A stretch of DNA of 64,000 nt. Source: Paraburkholderia acidicola (GTDB lineage: Bacteria > Pseudomonadota > Gammaproteobacteria > Burkholderiales > Burkholderiaceae). The notes below the pieces were generated by a model. That model was not told the DNA's origin. It did not search any database and saw nothing but the letters and a program-made list of their open reading frames with translations. Location: positions 434,001-498,000 of the forward strand of contig NZ_MTZV01000002.1 of NCBI RefSeq assembly GCF_002362315.1, written 5' to 3'. Below, in pieces: positions 43,135 through 56,406 of this stretch. A program made the translations under genes and the position numbers. Within the stretch, counting starts at the first letter, position 1. Each line of letters opens with the position of its first letter.

Positions 43135-43164
43135 ACGGGCCGGTGTGATATCACACCGGCCCGT
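43135..43164 (-). terminator. Perfect 30-bp palindrome after ftsH, probable terminator
   Basis: Bases 43135-43164 are perfectly self-complementary (arms ACGGGCCGGTGTGAT and its complement with no spacer), so RNA of either strand folds into a long GC-rich hairpin. On the minus strand it is followed by TTTTGC, fitting termination or attenuation between ftsH and folP. A direct repeat GAATGCAAAACG lies beside it on the folP side. Confidence 0.7.
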
Positions 43165-43191
43165 ACTTAACGTACGTAGAGGCAGTTCAGG

Positions 43192-45087
43192 TCAGGCCGG
43201 TGCAGTTGCGCTGCCCGACTTCACTTCGGTACCCGTGCTGCCACCCGACGACGCATCGCCTGCCGGCGGGACCGACGAACTGGTCTTCGGCGAGCGCGGC
43301 GGCCGGCCGTCCATGATGTCGTTGATCTGATCGGCGTCGATCGTTTCCCATTCCATCAGGGCGGCGGTCATCGCTTCGACCTTGTCGCGGTTCGCATCGA
43401 GCAGACTGCGTGCGAGGTTGTACTGCTGGTCGAGCACGCGGCGGATTTCCGAATCGACCTTTTGCTGCGTCGCTTCGGAGATTGTGCGCGTGAACCCGCG
43501 ACCGAACGGCGTCGCATCGTTTTCGTCATCGACGTAGACCATCGGTCCGAGCGCATCGGTCATGCCGAAGCGGGCAACCATGGCGCGGGCGGTCGCCGTC
43601 GCCTTGTTGAAGTCGTCCGATGCACCGGTGCTGATCAGGTTCAGGAACAGCTCTTCCGCCACACGGCCGCCAAACAGAATGGCAAGACGGTCGAGCAGGT
43701 AGTCCTTCGAATACGTTTCGTTGTCGTGTTCAGGCAATTGCCACGTCACACCCAGCGCGCGACCGCGCGGAATGATCGTGACCTTGTGCACTGGATCGGC
43801 CTTCGGCAGGAGCTTCGCAATGACCGCGTGGCCCGACTCGTGGTACGCCGTTGCGCGCTTCGATTCTTCACGGATAACCGCGGACTTGCGCTCCGGTCCC
43901 ATGAAGATCTTGTCCTTCGCGTCCTCGAAGTCCGCCATTTCAACGATGCGCTTGCCGCGGCGTGCGGCGAACAACGCCGCTTCGTTGACGAGGTTCGCGA
44001 GGTCGGCGCCCGAGAAGCCCGGCGTGCCGCGTGCGATCACTGCTGCGTCGACGTCGTTAGCGATCGGCACCTTGCGCAGATGCACCTTCATGATGTGCTC
44101 GCGACCGCGGATGTCCGGCAGCCCCACATACACCTGACGGTCGAAACGACCCGGACGCAGCAGCGCCTTGTCGAGCACATCGGAACGGTTTGTCGCGGCG
44201 ATCACGATGACACCGGAGTTGGCTTCGAAGCCGTCCATTTCCACGAGCATCTGGTTCAGCGTCTGTTCGCGCTCGTCGTTGCCGCCGCCCATACCGGCGC
44301 CGCGATGACGACCGACCGCGTCGATTTCATCGATGAACACGATGCACGGTGCGTGCTTCTTCGCCTGTTCGAACATGTCGCGCACGCGGGCCGCGCCCAC
44401 GCCGACGAACATTTCAACGAAGTCCGAACCCGAGATGCTGAAGAACGGCACCTTGGCTTCACCCGCGATAGCGCGTGCGAGCAAGGTCTTGCCGGTTCCC
44501 GGCGGGCCGACCAGCAGCACGCCGCGAGGAATCCGCCCGCCGAGCTTCTGGAACTTCTGCGGATCGCGCAGGAAATCGACCAGCTCGGACACTTCTTCCT
44601 TGGCTTCGTCGCAGCCGGCGACGTCGGTGAAATTGATGGCGTTGTTGTTTTCGTCGATCAGACGTGCACGGGACTTGCCGAACGAGAATGCACCGCCCTT
44701 CCCGCCCCCCTGCATCTGCCGCATCATGTAGAACCAGAAGCCGATGATCAGGATGGTCGGCCCAAGGTAATACAGCGCGGACATCAGCGCGCTCGGTTCG
44801 TCATCGGCCTTGCCGCTCACCTGAACGCCATACTTCATCAGATCGCCGACCATCCAGATGTCGCCAGGCGACACGATCTGGTACTTCGGACCGTCTGCGG
44901 GAGTGACCGTGAGGTTCCGCCCCTGAACGATGACGTTCTTGACCTTGCCGGTCTTGGCATCGTCCATGAACTGCGAATAGGAAACGCCTTCCTGGACACG
45001 GGGCTTGTCGAACTGCTTGAACACCGTAAACAGCACCAGTGCGATAACCAGCCACACTGCTGCCTTCGAAAACATGTTGTTGTTCAA
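43192..45087 (-). CDS. ftsH: ATP-dependent zinc metalloprotease FtsH
   Basis: 631 residues. TM1 (about 7-24) and TM2 (about 105-122) flank a periplasmic domain. The AAA+ module has Walker [17 protein letters not shown] near 197, Walker [17 protein letters not shown] near 250 and the second region of homology [20 protein letters not shown]. The protease site is HESGH (about 421). The start is TTG at 45087 ([13 protein letters not shown]) with AAGGAG seven bases before it; the ATG at codon 5 is the alternative. It degrades membrane proteins and LpxC-type regulators. Operon with rlmE upstream. Confidence 0.97.
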   Translation of the reverse strand: MNNNMFSKAAVWLVIALVLFTVFKQFDKPRVQEGVSYSQFMDDAKTGKVKNVIVQGRNLTVTPADGPKYQIVSPGDIWMVGDLMKYGVQVSGKADDEPSALMSALYYLGPTILIIGFWFYMMRQMQGGGKGGAFSFGKSRARLIDENNNAINFTDVAGCDEAKEEVSELVDFLRDPQKFQKLGGRIPRGVLLVGPPGTGKTLLARAIAGEAKVPFFSISGSDFVEMFVGVGAARVRDMFEQAKKHAPCIVFIDEIDAVGRHRGAGMGGGNDEREQTLNQMLVEMDGFEANSGVIVIAATNRSDVLDKALLRPGRFDRQVYVGLPDIRGREHIMKVHLRKVPIANDVDAAVIARGTPGFSGADLANLVNEAALFAARRGKRIVEMADFEDAKDKIFMGPERKSAVIREESKRATAYHESGHAVIAKLLPKADPVHKVTIIPRGRALGVTWQLPEHDNETYSKDYLLDRLAILFGGRVAEELFLNLISTGASDDFNKATATARAMVARFGMTDALGPMVYVDDENDATPFGRGFTRTISEATQQKVDSEIRRVLDQQYNLARSLLDANRDKVEAMTAALMEWETIDADQINDIMDGRPPRSPKTSSSVPPAGDASSGGSTGTEVKSGSATAPA

Positions 45088-45266
45088 AGCACCACTCCTT
45101 CACTCATAGACGGGCGCCTACATTTTCCTTGCGGCACCACTCAGGCATTCTAATCCAGTCCGCAGGGGCCTGCCATAACCAATCGCTACTGCACAAATAG
45201 CGCTCGGCCGCTCCAGCGGGCACTTCCGGCGATTCCGGGACATGCGGACCCGGACCTGGCAACCCC

Positions 45267-45929
45267 TTATCGGGGACGTTTCAAATGCCTACCCAAAATA
45301 AATGTTTCAGACGATTTATCCCGCGATGCTTTCGGCTTGCGGGCCGCAACCGTTTTAAATTGTTGCTTGAACTTTTCGACAATCTGGCTGTAACCGCTGC
45401 CATGAAAACATTTGACTAAAAGGGCGCCATCTGATTTCAAGTGGTTTTGCGAGAATTCCAGCGCGAGATCGCATACATGCTCGATTCGCGCCGCATCCGC
45501 GGACGCCACTCCCGACAGGTTGGGCGCCATGTCCGAAATTACAAGGTCCACCTGGCGCTCCCCGACCATTTCTTCGAGCTGGCCGAGCACGCTGTCCTCG
45601 CGAAAGTCGCCCAGGATGAAATGCACGTCGGCGATCGGCTCCATCGGCAGGAGGTCGAGCGCAATCACCGTGCCGTCGATGCCGCCCTCGCGCGTCGCAT
45701 CGCGCTGCGCACCCTGCGCGAGCTTGTTGCGCGCGTACTGGCTCCAGCTGCCGGGCGTCGAGCCGAGATCGACAATGACCTGGCCAGGCTTGATCAGCTT
45801 GTCCTGCTCGTCGATTTCCTTGAGCTTGTACGCCGCCCGGGCACGGTAGCCTTCCCGTTGCGCCATCTTCACGTACGGGTCGTTGATATGGTCGTGTAGC
45901 CACGAGTGGTTGAAGCGGTTTTTTGCCAT
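45267..45929 (-). CDS. rlmE: 23S rRNA 2'-O-methyltransferase (U2552)
   Basis: 220 residues, FtsJ/RrmJ family. The SAM-binding motif is [20 protein letters not shown] near 50. The K-D-K-E catalytic tetrad is visible: Lys in AAYKLKEID (about 35), Asp in [12 protein letters not shown] (about 137), Lys in [11 protein letters not shown] (about 177) and Glu in SSETFILGR (about 209). It methylates the A-loop of 23S rRNA in late 50S assembly. Placed directly upstream of ftsH as in E. coli and divergent from yhbY. Confidence 0.96.
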   Translation of the reverse strand: MAKNRFNHSWLHDHINDPYVKMAQREGYRARAAYKLKEIDEQDKLIKPGQVIVDLGSTPGSWSQYARNKLAQGAQRDATREGGIDGTVIALDLLPMEPIADVHFILGDFREDSVLGQLEEMVGERQVDLVISDMAPNLSGVASADAARIEHVCDLALEFSQNHLKSDGALLVKCFHGSGYSQIVEKFKQQFKTVAARKPKASRDKSSETFILGRHLKRPR

Positions 45930-46165
45930 TAACGATGAACTCTTGCTGCGTGATACCGCACTTTTAGCGGATAATACGCGTTTAATTAGCGCGGCAGCCG
46001 TCCATCAAAGTTGGCTGTTACCCGCGTTTTCGTGTTCTGGCGTGCCGTCCGCACTTGCTGCCAGGCGTCGCCGGACATCGCCAGACGCTGTCGAATCCTG
46101 TCGAACACCAACGCCCAGACCTCAACCTGCAGGCGCCGCCATTTTAGTCGAGTCTCCCAAACCCC

Positions 46166-46702
46166 ATGCCAGCCCTTAACGTTTCTTCCGATCAACGCGC
46201 CGAATTGCGCTCCCAGGCCCACGCGCTCAAACCGGTCGTACTGGTCGGAGCCGAAGGGCTGACTGACCCGGTGCTGGCCGAGATCAAGGTCCACCTGGCC
46301 GCCCATCAACTGATCAAGATCCGCGTGTTCGGCGACGAGCGCGAAGACCGCATCGCCGTCTATGAACAGATCTGCGACCAGTTGAATGCAGCGCCGATCC
46401 AGCACATCGGCAAGCTGCTGGTGATCTGGAAACCGGAAGGCCCTGCTGCGCCGGTTGTGAAAGGTCGCCGCAGCACGATGCCACCGAGCGCCCGCGAAGC
46501 CGCCGAAGCCGACAGCAAACCGGGCAAGGGCCGTGCGCCACGTGTGGTCAAGGTCGTCAAACCGACCGACAGCCCGGTACGCAAGCCGAAAGCACAAAAG
46601 ATGGTGGTCCGCGGCAACGAACGCGTCACGGCGGGCGGCAACATCAAGCGGGCGAAAAAGCGGCAGACGGGCGCAAAGCGCCAGCATCAGACCACGAAGT
46701 AA
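46166..46702 (+). CDS. yhbY: CRM-domain RNA-binding protein YhbY with long basic tail
   Basis: 178 residues. The N-terminal CRM domain (about 1-95) has the GxxG loop region in LKPVVLVGAEGLTDPVLAEI and ELRSQAHALKPVV. E. coli YhbY is about 97 residues and binds pre-50S particles; here some 80 residues are added, rich in Lys, Arg, Ala and Pro and probably disordered (KAQKMVVRGNER, KRAKKRQTGAKRQHQ). It is divergent from rlmE, consistent with a ribosome-assembly role, and stops three bases from the convergent DUF4149 gene. Confidence 0.9.
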   Translation: MPALNVSSDQRAELRSQAHALKPVVLVGAEGLTDPVLAEIKVHLAAHQLIKIRVFGDEREDRIAVYEQICDQLNAAPIQHIGKLLVIWKPEGPAAPVVKGRRSTMPPSAREAAEADSKPGKGRAPRVVKVVKPTDSPVRKPKAQKMVVRGNERVTAGGNIKRAKKRQTGAKRQHQTTK

Positions 46703-46705
46703 GCG

Positions 46706-47236
46706 TCATACCCCGGCTATCGGGGTTGACGCGGCTGACGCAGCGAGGCTCGCACCAGCCGGCAGCTTCCAGACAAGCGCAAGACCTAGCAGGCTCTCGA
46801 TCAGGTAAAAGAGACTGGACACGCCGTGCAGGATGCCAAAGCGCATCGCATACGCGGAGTGCCCGACGTCCACGCCTGCGTTCAGCGCGTCCATGCGCAG
46901 CGCATTCATGAACGGCTGCAACGCGAAGTAGCCGATCAGCACGCAGCCGAGCATCCCGGCAACCAGCCAGCGCAACCGCCGATACCCCTCCTCACCACCG
47001 CGAATCAGCCGGTTGCCGAGCACGAGCAGCAACACGCCGCACACGATGCCCATCAGCCCTTCGATATGAAACAGCTGCGCGGCAACCGCGCCGGCGCTCA
47101 TCCGCTCAAGCGATGCGAATAGCACGGGGGCGACGATATAGCCGATGGTCAGCAGGCTGCCGACCCAGAACACGGTCAACAGCCGAAATACGCGATGCGG
47201 CAGCGGCGAAGGCGACGGCGGCACGGCGACGCTCAA
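46706..47236 (-). CDS. DUF4149 membrane protein
   Basis: 176 residues with four hydrophobic segments (about 15-40, 55-80, 90-110, 145-165) and the family stretch [20 protein letters not shown]. It starts with TTG inside the greA stop codon (4-base overlap), indicating coupling with greA; the GTG at codon 5 is an alternative start. The function is unknown. The greA-DUF4149 pairing is common in Burkholderiaceae. Confidence 0.82.
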   Translation of the reverse strand: MSVAVPPSPSPLPHRVFRLLTVFWVGSLLTIGYIVAPVLFASLERMSAGAVAAQLFHIEGLMGIVCGVLLLVLGNRLIRGGEEGYRRLRWLVAGMLGCVLIGYFALQPFMNALRMDALNAGVDVGHSAYAMRFGILHGVSSLFYLIESLLGLALVWKLPAGASLAASAASTPIAGV

Positions 47237-47709
47237 ACGTAGCGCACCGAGATGATCTCGTACTTGCGCACGCCGCTCGGCGCCTGCACCGATGCGACGT
47301 CGCCTTCCGACTTGCCGATCAATGCCCGCGCGATCGGCGAGCTGATCGAGATCAGGCCGTGCTCGAGGTCTGCTTCGTCGTCGCCGACGATCTGATAGGT
47401 CACCGATGCGCCGGACGCAAGATCTTCGAGTTCGACGGTTGCGGCGAACACGATGCGACCTTCCGCGTCGACCCCAGACGGGTCGATGACCTGCGCGGCG
47501 GCAAGCTTCGATTCGATGTCCGCAATACGGCCTTCGATGAAGCCCTGCTTCTCTTTGGCCGCATCGTATTCGGCGTTCTCCGACAGGTCGCCCTGTGCAC
47601 GCGCCTCTGAGATCGAATTGATCACAGCCGGGCGTTCAACCGATTTCAGGCGTTGAAGTTCGTCGCGCAGCTTGTCTGCGCCGCGCTTCGTCAAGGGAAT
47701 AGTGCTCAT
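47233..47709 (-). CDS. greA: Transcription elongation factor GreA
   Basis: 158 residues. The N-terminal coiled-coil (about 1-75) has [13 protein letters not shown] and the acidic tip [19 protein letters not shown], which reaches the RNA polymerase active site and stimulates cleavage of backtracked RNA. The C-terminal FKBP-like domain ends [20 protein letters not shown]. The ATG at 47709 (MSTIPLTK) is the family start. A hairpin with a U-tract lies in its leader. Downstream of carB. Confidence 0.96.
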   Translation of the reverse strand: MSTIPLTKRGADKLRDELQRLKSVERPAVINSISEARAQGDLSENAEYDAAKEKQGFIEGRIADIESKLAAAQVIDPSGVDAEGRIVFAATVELEDLASGASVTYQIVGDDEADLEHGLISISSPIARALIGKSEGDVASVQAPSGVRKYEIISVRYV

Positions 47710-47738
47710 AAACAACTCTGGTGGCAAAAAACGGCCAT

Positions 47739-47831
47739 AAAAAAAATCACCGCGGTTAAGTGCATCCCCGGAGGAGCTGGCTGCAGTAAAACTGACTGGC
47801 CGGTGCCCTGAGGGACGCCGCTTAACCGCGG
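47739..47831 (-). terminator. Hairpin plus U-tract in the carB-greA gap
   Basis: On the minus strand CCGCGGTTAAG (47831-47821) and CTTAACCGCGG (47760-47750) form a perfect 11-bp stem closing a 60-base loop that itself can fold (GGGCACCGGCC region). TGA and then eight T residues (47746-47739) follow immediately. It can terminate carAB transcripts or act as a leader attenuator about 30 bases before greA. Confidence 0.65.
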
Positions 47832-47861
47832 CACTTACGTCTTTGACTGGTAGTCGAAGCC

Positions 47862-51116
<3,255 letters not shown>

Positions 51117-51218
51117 AACGCTCTCGCTAATGTATTCCTGAATTCTTCCGTTGGCGCACGTCGGCCGGCCGTCTGCCAGGCCGCGCACGCTCTTTGTTGC
51201 AGCGCTCTTCGCGAGCGC

Positions 51219-52382
51219 TTATGCCGCTGCCGATGCTGTCGACGTGCGGCCCTGCTTCGCGTCCATCAGCGCCGTGAAGCGATCGAACAGGTAACCGATG
51301 TCGTGCGGCCCTGGCGACGCTTCCGGGTGACCCTGGAAGCAGAAGGCTGGCTTGTCGGTCAGCTCGAAGCCTTGCAGCGTGCCGTCGAACAGCGAGATGT
51401 GTGTCACCTTTGCGTTGGCGGGCAGCGAATCCGCATCGACTGCGAAGCCGTGGTTCTGCGACGTGATCACGACACGACCGTCGCGCAGATCCTTCACCGG
51501 ATGGTTGGCGCCGTGGTGACCAGTCTTCATCTTCAGCGTCTTTGCGCCGACGGCGAGACCCATGATCTGATGGCCGAGGCAGATGCCGAAAGTCGGGATG
51601 CCGCGCTCGATGAACGTGCGGGTCGCAGCAATCGCGTAGTCGCACGGTTCCGGATCCCCAGGGCCGTTCGACAGGAACACGCCGTCCGGATTGAGCGCAA
51701 GCGCTTCTTCGGCGCTCGCCTGCGCGGGCAGCACGGTGACGTGACAGCCGCGTTGAGCAAGCATGCGCAGGATGTTGCGCTTCACGCCGTAGTCGAACGC
51801 GACCACGCGATACTTCGGCGCGGTCTGCTTGCCGTAGCCTTCGCCGAGACGCCATTCGGTCTCGGTCCATTCATACGACCGGTCGACCGAGACGACCTTC
51901 GCGAGGTCCATGCCGGCGAGCCCCGGAAACGAACGCGCGAGTTCGACAGCCTTCGCTTCGTCGACCGGACCGGTGACGATCGCACCGTTTTGCGCGCCCT
52001 TGTCGCGCAGCACACGGGTCAGCCGGCGCGTATCGATACCGGAGATCGCGACGATGCCTTCGTCGACGAGGTAATCGGAGAGCGTGCGTTCCATGCGGAA
52101 GTTCGACGCGAGGACCGGCAGGTCGCGGATGATGAGACCGGCGGCATGGACTTTCGTGGCTTCGACGTCTTCGGCGTTGACCCCGACGTTACCGATGTGC
52201 GGGTACGTCAACGTGACGATCTGGCGCGCGTAGCTCGGATCGGTCAGGATTTCCTGATAGCCAGTGATGGCCGTATTGAAGACGACTTCGCCGATCGTTT
52301 GACCGGACGCGCCGATCGAGTAGCCACGAAAGACCGTGCCGTCGGCGAGCGCGAGCAGAGCGGGAGAAAAAGACGGCAACAC
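51219..52382 (-). CDS. carA: Carbamoyl-phosphate synthase small subunit
   Basis: 387 residues. The N-terminal CPSase domain (about 1-145, [18 protein letters not shown]) is followed by a class I glutamine amidotransferase domain with the nucleophile in [15 protein letters not shown] (Cys about 272) and the His/Glu pair in [13 protein letters not shown] (about 357). It supplies ammonia to CarB through a tunnel. The start is GTG at 52382 with AAGGAG six bases away. The leader from the promoter at 52624 is over 200 bases long. Confidence 0.96.
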   Translation of the reverse strand: MLPSFSPALLALADGTVFRGYSIGASGQTIGEVVFNTAITGYQEILTDPSYARQIVTLTYPHIGNVGVNAEDVEATKVHAAGLIIRDLPVLASNFRMERTLSDYLVDEGIVAISGIDTRRLTRVLRDKGAQNGAIVTGPVDEAKAVELARSFPGLAGMDLAKVVSVDRSYEWTETEWRLGEGYGKQTAPKYRVVAFDYGVKRNILRMLAQRGCHVTVLPAQASAEEALALNPDGVFLSNGPGDPEPCDYAIAATRTFIERGIPTFGICLGHQIMGLAVGAKTLKMKTGHHGANHPVKDLRDGRVVITSQNHGFAVDADSLPANAKVTHISLFDGTLQGFELTDKPAFCFQGHPEASPGPHDIGYLFDRFTALMDAKQGRTSTASAAA

Positions 52383-52623
52383 GGGAGGCTCCTTGGGAAC
52401 ACCCTGTTGCCGACCTGTCTATCCGACCGTGCGGGCCGCGGCGAAGCGCATCGTCAGGATGCGCGCGCAGGCTCGCTCGCGCGGGTCGCTGTCAACGTTG
52501 CACGGGCGCGATAGACCCGTTGTGCGGGTGGGCGGCGGGTGCGGTGCGTTGGCGGCGCGCGGCGGATGAACGGTATGGGAGCGGTAGGCGCTAGGGTGCG
52601 GGTTGATAAGCTCAAACCTTCGA

Positions 52624-52653
52624 ATTATAGCCGGAAACCACCCTTTTCTTCAA
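52624..52653 (-). promoter_or_regulatory. Sigma-70 promoter of carA
   Basis: On the minus strand TTGAAG (52653-52648) and TATAAT (52629-52624) are separated by 18 bases, a strong vegetative promoter. Transcription from about 52616 would give a leader of some 230 bases before carA. The 520-bp gap 52383-52902 holds this promoter, the mltD terminator and GC-rich hairpins; no leader peptide or known pyrimidine element was recognised. Confidence 0.7.
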
Positions 52654-52790
52654 ATCCGGCAGGGTCCGGACGGCCGGAGCCGCGGCCCGTAAGGGTTTGC
52701 GGACGGGCCTGACAGCGGAATGAAGGGACGATCGTGCCGCGCCCCTGGTGCAGGGTCGCGCTGCATGGCAGACAAACCGGACCCACCAAT

Positions 52791-52816
52791 GAAAACGCCG
52801 TCACGCGGGTGACGGC
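52791..52816 (-). terminator. Probable terminator downstream of mltD
   Basis: GCCGTCAC (52797-52804) and GTGACGGC (52809-52816) form a perfect 8-bp stem. On the minus strand it is followed by GTTTTC. It lies between the mltD stop and the carA promoter. A second hairpin, with ATGCGTTGC arms at about 52851-52872, lies closer to mltD but has no T-run. Confidence 0.55.
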
Positions 52817-52902
52817 GCCGGAAAACGCGGGGTGATCGGAGCGCACTTCCATGCGTTGCCCCCGCAACGCATGTGGTCACCCCCGTGGGAGCCGCTTTTG
52901 GT

Positions 52903-54597
52903 CTAGTCGCTCTTCTTCGCGCGGGCCGCAGTCTTCTGGCGGCTTGCTGCCGCGGCCTTGGACGCCTTGCCGGTCGTTCCCGGGGTTGCCGCCTTGCCTT
53001 TTGCTGCGACAGGCTTGCTGGCTTTGCCCACCGGGTCCGCTACCTTGACGACAACGCTGGAGCGGGTCCGACCATGTTTCTTATCGTAGCGCGGTTCGTT
53101 CTTTGTGTCTGCCACGCGCGTACCGATCTTCTCGACACTGCCGCCCTGCACATTGGTGGCGAGGCGCTGCGGCCCGGGCTCGAGCGGCATCACTTTACCG
53201 ACCGGCACGTGCAGCACGATCACCTGCCCCGGCGTAACGAGGTCGCGACGCGTCCGGTTCCATGCCTTCAACTGCGCGATCGACACGCCATAGCGGTCTG
53301 CAATCGTGCCCATCGACTGCTTGCGGCGCACGCGAATCAGCATCTTGCGCGTGTCGGGTACGTCCGGTTCCATCGCGAGCACGGCGCTTTCGGCAACGTC
53401 GGCGCTGATGTCCTCATCGTCGTCATCATCGCCGCGCGGTACGACGATCGTCGAGCCGGGCTTGAGCCGCATGCCAGCCGGAATCTTGTTGACGCTCATC
53501 AACGTATCCGCGTCGACGCCGATCTTCTCAGCAATCGCAGCAGGACGCGCGCGCTCGGTCACCGTGTAGGTGGTCCACGACGACAGCTGGCCCGAATACG
53601 ACTTCAGGTTGCGCTCGAATGCGCTCGCGTTATCGAATGGCAGCAGGATCTGCGGTTGTGTCGCGCCGAGAATGACCGGCTTCTTGAACGACGGATTCAG
53701 CGAACGAAACTCGTCGCCGCTCATGTTCGCAAGCTTTGCCGCCGTATCGACATCGATGTCGTGCGCCGTCGTGACCGTGACGAAGTACGGGTGATTCGGG
53801 ATCGACGGCAGCGTGAGCCCGTACATCTGCGCATTCATCACGATGTTCTTCACCGCCTGCAGCTTCGGCACGTAATTGCGCGTCTCGCCGGGCATCCGCA
53901 GGCTCTGGTAGTCGGTCGGCAGGCCGGCTGCCTGGTTGCGCGCGATCGCGCGCTGCACGTTGCCTTCGCCCCAGTTGTACGCAGCCAGCGCGAGATACCA
54001 GTCGCCGAACATGTCATGCAGACGCGACAGATAGTCGAGCGCGGCGCTCGTCGACGCGAGCACGTCGCGGCGTTCGTCCTGCCACATGTTCTGCTTGAGG
54101 TTGTAGGTGCGGCCCGTGCCCGGCACGAACTGCCACATGCCCGCCGCCTTCGCCACCGACAACGCCTGCGGGTTGTACGCGGATTCGATGAACGGCAGCA
54201 GCGCGAGCTCGGTTGGCATATGGCGCGCCTCGAGCTCTTCGACGATGTGATACAGGTACTTCTGCGAGCGCTCGGTCATGCGCTGCACGTAGTCGGGCCG
54301 CTCCGAGTACCAGGTCACCTGCATGTCGACGAGGTCGCTCTGCAGATCCGGCATCTGGAAACCACGGCGAATCCGCGCCCAGAGATCGGAATCAGCCGTT
54401 GTCAGCTGATCGACGGAGCCTTGATCGACGTTGATCGTTTCTTTCGCGGTGGCGGTTTTACGGAGTTCGTCGGCGACGGCTTGCTGGGTGGCGTCAGTGG
54501 CGGGGGTGGAAGCGGTGGGGGTATTGCTCGTCGTCGGGCCCTTGCTTGCACAGGCGGCAAGCATCAGGACCAGCAACGCACTCAGGATAAATCGCAT
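52903..54597 (-). CDS. mltD: Membrane-bound lytic transglycosylase D
   Basis: 564 residues. The lipoprotein signal ends in LVLMLAAC (Cys about 16). The lytic-transglycosylase domain (about 105-215) has the catalytic Glu in FIESAYNPQALSVAKAAGMW (about 124) and YNWGEGNV near 195. Two LysM repeats follow (about 330-380 and 410-460), then a Lys/Ala-rich tail of about 90 residues (KGKAATPGTTGKASKAAAAS). It cleaves peptidoglycan with anhydro-muropeptide release at the outer membrane. The start at 54597 is used; the frame extends six codons upstream. gloB lies upstream, as in E. coli. Confidence 0.93.
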   Translation of the reverse strand: MRFILSALLVLMLAACASKGPTTSNTPTASTPATDATQQAVADELRKTATAKETINVDQGSVDQLTTADSDLWARIRRGFQMPDLQSDLVDMQVTWYSERPDYVQRMTERSQKYLYHIVEELEARHMPTELALLPFIESAYNPQALSVAKAAGMWQFVPGTGRTYNLKQNMWQDERRDVLASTSAALDYLSRLHDMFGDWYLALAAYNWGEGNVQRAIARNQAAGLPTDYQSLRMPGETRNYVPKLQAVKNIVMNAQMYGLTLPSIPNHPYFVTVTTAHDIDVDTAAKLANMSGDEFRSLNPSFKKPVILGATQPQILLPFDNASAFERNLKSYSGQLSSWTTYTVTERARPAAIAEKIGVDADTLMSVNKIPAGMRLKPGSTIVVPRGDDDDDEDISADVAESAVLAMEPDVPDTRKMLIRVRRKQSMGTIADRYGVSIAQLKAWNRTRRDLVTPGQVIVLHVPVGKVMPLEPGPQRLATNVQGGSVEKIGTRVADTKNEPRYDKKHGRTRSSVVVKVADPVGKASKPVAAKGKAATPGTTGKASKAAAASRQKTAARAKKSD

Positions 54598-54752
54598 GAA
54601 CGTCTCGGCTTCCACAGGACTGGAATTTGCAGCCGATAGTACGAAAGTGCACCGCCTCCGTCAATGGAAAATATACGGAAAACCTAACCAAATCCGGGCC
54701 TTGGCGATTTTTTTGGACTTTCTCGGTGAGCATGCCCCCACCCGGCAGCAGG

Positions 54753-55556
54753 TTAGCGGAACTTATTTTTCCATTCGCGCATCAGCGTGAAGGCAGTCAA
54801 TCGATCCGGCACCGTTTCGTGAAGCTGCTCGCTGAGCGTCGCGCGAATCGCCGCGCTGTCCGGGCGCAGGAACGGATTGACTGCGCGCTCGTGAGCGATG
54901 GTGGTGGGCAGTGTCGGCACGTGACGCGCGCGCAGCGCGGTCGCTTCATCGCGCCATGCCTGCAGTTCGTGGTTCTCCGGCTCGCAGGCGAGCGCAAAAC
55001 GGATGTTCGACAGCGTGTACTCGTGCGCACAGTGGACTTCGGTGGCGCCAGGCAAGGCGGCGAGCGCATCGAGCGATGCGAGCATCTGCGCCGGCGTACC
55101 TTCGAACAGCCGCCCGCAGCCGCAGGCAAACAACGTATCGCCGCAAAAGACGTGCGGCGTGCCGCGCGGATCGGTTGCCTGGAAATACGCGATGTGGCCG
55201 CTCGTGTGACCCGGCACGTCGAGCACCGTGAATTCGAGCGCGGGGGCCGCGATGTGCACCCGGTCGCCCTGCTTGAGCCGCTGCGTGAGATGCTCGATCG
55301 CCTCGCCTGCCGGACCGAAAACCGGTATCGGCGCGCTCGCATCCTGGTCGTTCAGCAGATCGGCCACACCGCCGACATGGTCGCGATGATGGTGCGTGAG
55401 TAAAATAGCGCTCAGCCGCCAGCCCCTTTGCGCCAGATACGCGCGAACCGGAGCGGCCTCGCCGGGATCGACGGCTACGGCGTGTACGCCGTCCGACACG
55501 AGCCAGATGTAGTTGTCTTCAAATGCCGGAACCGGCACGTATTCAAGCGTATTCAT
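54753..55556 (-). CDS. gloB: Hydroxyacylglutathione hydrolase (glyoxalase II)
   Basis: 267 residues, metallo-beta-lactamase fold. The binuclear metal motif is THHHRDHVGG (about 54), followed by PGHTSGHIAYF (about 112), FCGDTLFACGCGRLFEGTPA (about 136) and the His of HCAHEYTLSN (about 170). The C-terminal glutathione-binding region ends REWKNKFR. It hydrolyses S-lactoylglutathione in methylglyoxal detoxification. Its ATG at 55556 lies only 19 bases from the divergent methyltransferase start. Confidence 0.95.
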   Translation of the reverse strand: MNTLEYVPVPAFEDNYIWLVSDGVHAVAVDPGEAAPVRAYLAQRGWRLSAILLTHHHRDHVGGVADLLNDQDASAPIPVFGPAGEAIEHLTQRLKQGDRVHIAAPALEFTVLDVPGHTSGHIAYFQATDPRGTPHVFCGDTLFACGCGRLFEGTPAQMLASLDALAALPGATEVHCAHEYTLSNIRFALACEPENHELQAWRDEATALRARHVPTLPTTIAHERAVNPFLRPDSAAIRATLSEQLHETVPDRLTAFTLMREWKNKFR

Positions 55557-55575
55557 GGGGCGCGCATTCTTCGAC

Positions 55576-56406
55576 ATGTCTGACCGACCGATTATAGACT
55601 GGCCCGCCTGGACCGATTCGCCACCCGGACGCTACGTGCTCGAGTGGGAACAGGCGCAGCTCGACCGCGTGGTCTCCGATGTGTTCGGTTACCACGCGTT
55701 GCAGCTCGGCCTGCCGCAACTCGATGCGCTGCGCGAAAACCGGATGTCCTGCCGCGGGCTCGTGCTCGACGCGGCCAGCGGTGCGAGCGCGCCCTATTCG
55801 TTTCCGCCGGGCGGCTCCGCGCCTCTTGCGTTGCCCGCTTCCCCCACACTGCACGCACCCGAGGGACGCAGCGCAGTGTGGTGCGACCTGCTCGACCTGC
55901 CGTTCGAAGCCCAGAGCGTCGACCTGATCGTGATGCCGCACACGCTCGAATTCACGAGCGATCCGCACCGGCTGCTGCGCGAAGCCGAGCGCGTGCTGAT
56001 GCCGGAAGGCCAGTTGATCATCCTCGGCTTCAATTCGCTGTCGCTGTGGGGCGCGCGGCAGTCGGTCGGCAAGATGACCGGCCGGCCGTTCGTGCCGGCC
56101 GCGGTGGACCTGATTGCGTTCACGCGCCTGAAGGACTGGATCAAGCTGCTCGGTTTCGACCTTGAACGCGGACGCTTCGGCTGTTATCGTCCGCCGCTCG
56201 CGAGCGTTCAATGGCTGTCGCGCTATGCCTTCATGGAAGCCGCCGGCGACCGCTGGTGGCCGATCTTCGGCGCGGCCTACATGGTGACGGCGATCAAGCG
56301 CGTGCGCGGCATGCACCTCGTCGGCCCGTTGAAGGTAAAAAAACCTGTCCTCAAGGCGGGCCTCGCGCCAGCCGCGACACCGCATTCACGCAACCCGAAC
56401 TCATGA
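55576..56406 (+). CDS. yafS: SAM-dependent methyltransferase, YafS-like
   Basis: 276 residues of the class I methyltransferase fold. [17 protein letters not shown] (about 64) is a modified motif [21 protein letters not shown] (about 108) has the acidic loop, and [18 protein letters not shown] (about 141) is the following strand. The gene sits between gloB and rnhA exactly like E. coli yafS. The substrate is unknown. ATG 55576 ([12 protein letters not shown]) is preferred; starts at 55555 or 55513 would overlap divergent gloB. It ends overlapping rnhA (ATGA). Confidence 0.85.
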   Translation: MSDRPIIDWPAWTDSPPGRYVLEWEQAQLDRVVSDVFGYHALQLGLPQLDALRENRMSCRGLVLDAASGASAPYSFPPGGSAPLALPASPTLHAPEGRSAVWCDLLDLPFEAQSVDLIVMPHTLEFTSDPHRLLREAERVLMPEGQLIILGFNSLSLWGARQSVGKMTGRPFVPAAVDLIAFTRLKDWIKLLGFDLERGRFGCYRPPLASVQWLSRYAFMEAAGDRWWPIFGAAYMVTAIKRVRGMHLVGPLKVKKPVLKAGLAPAATPHSRNPNS

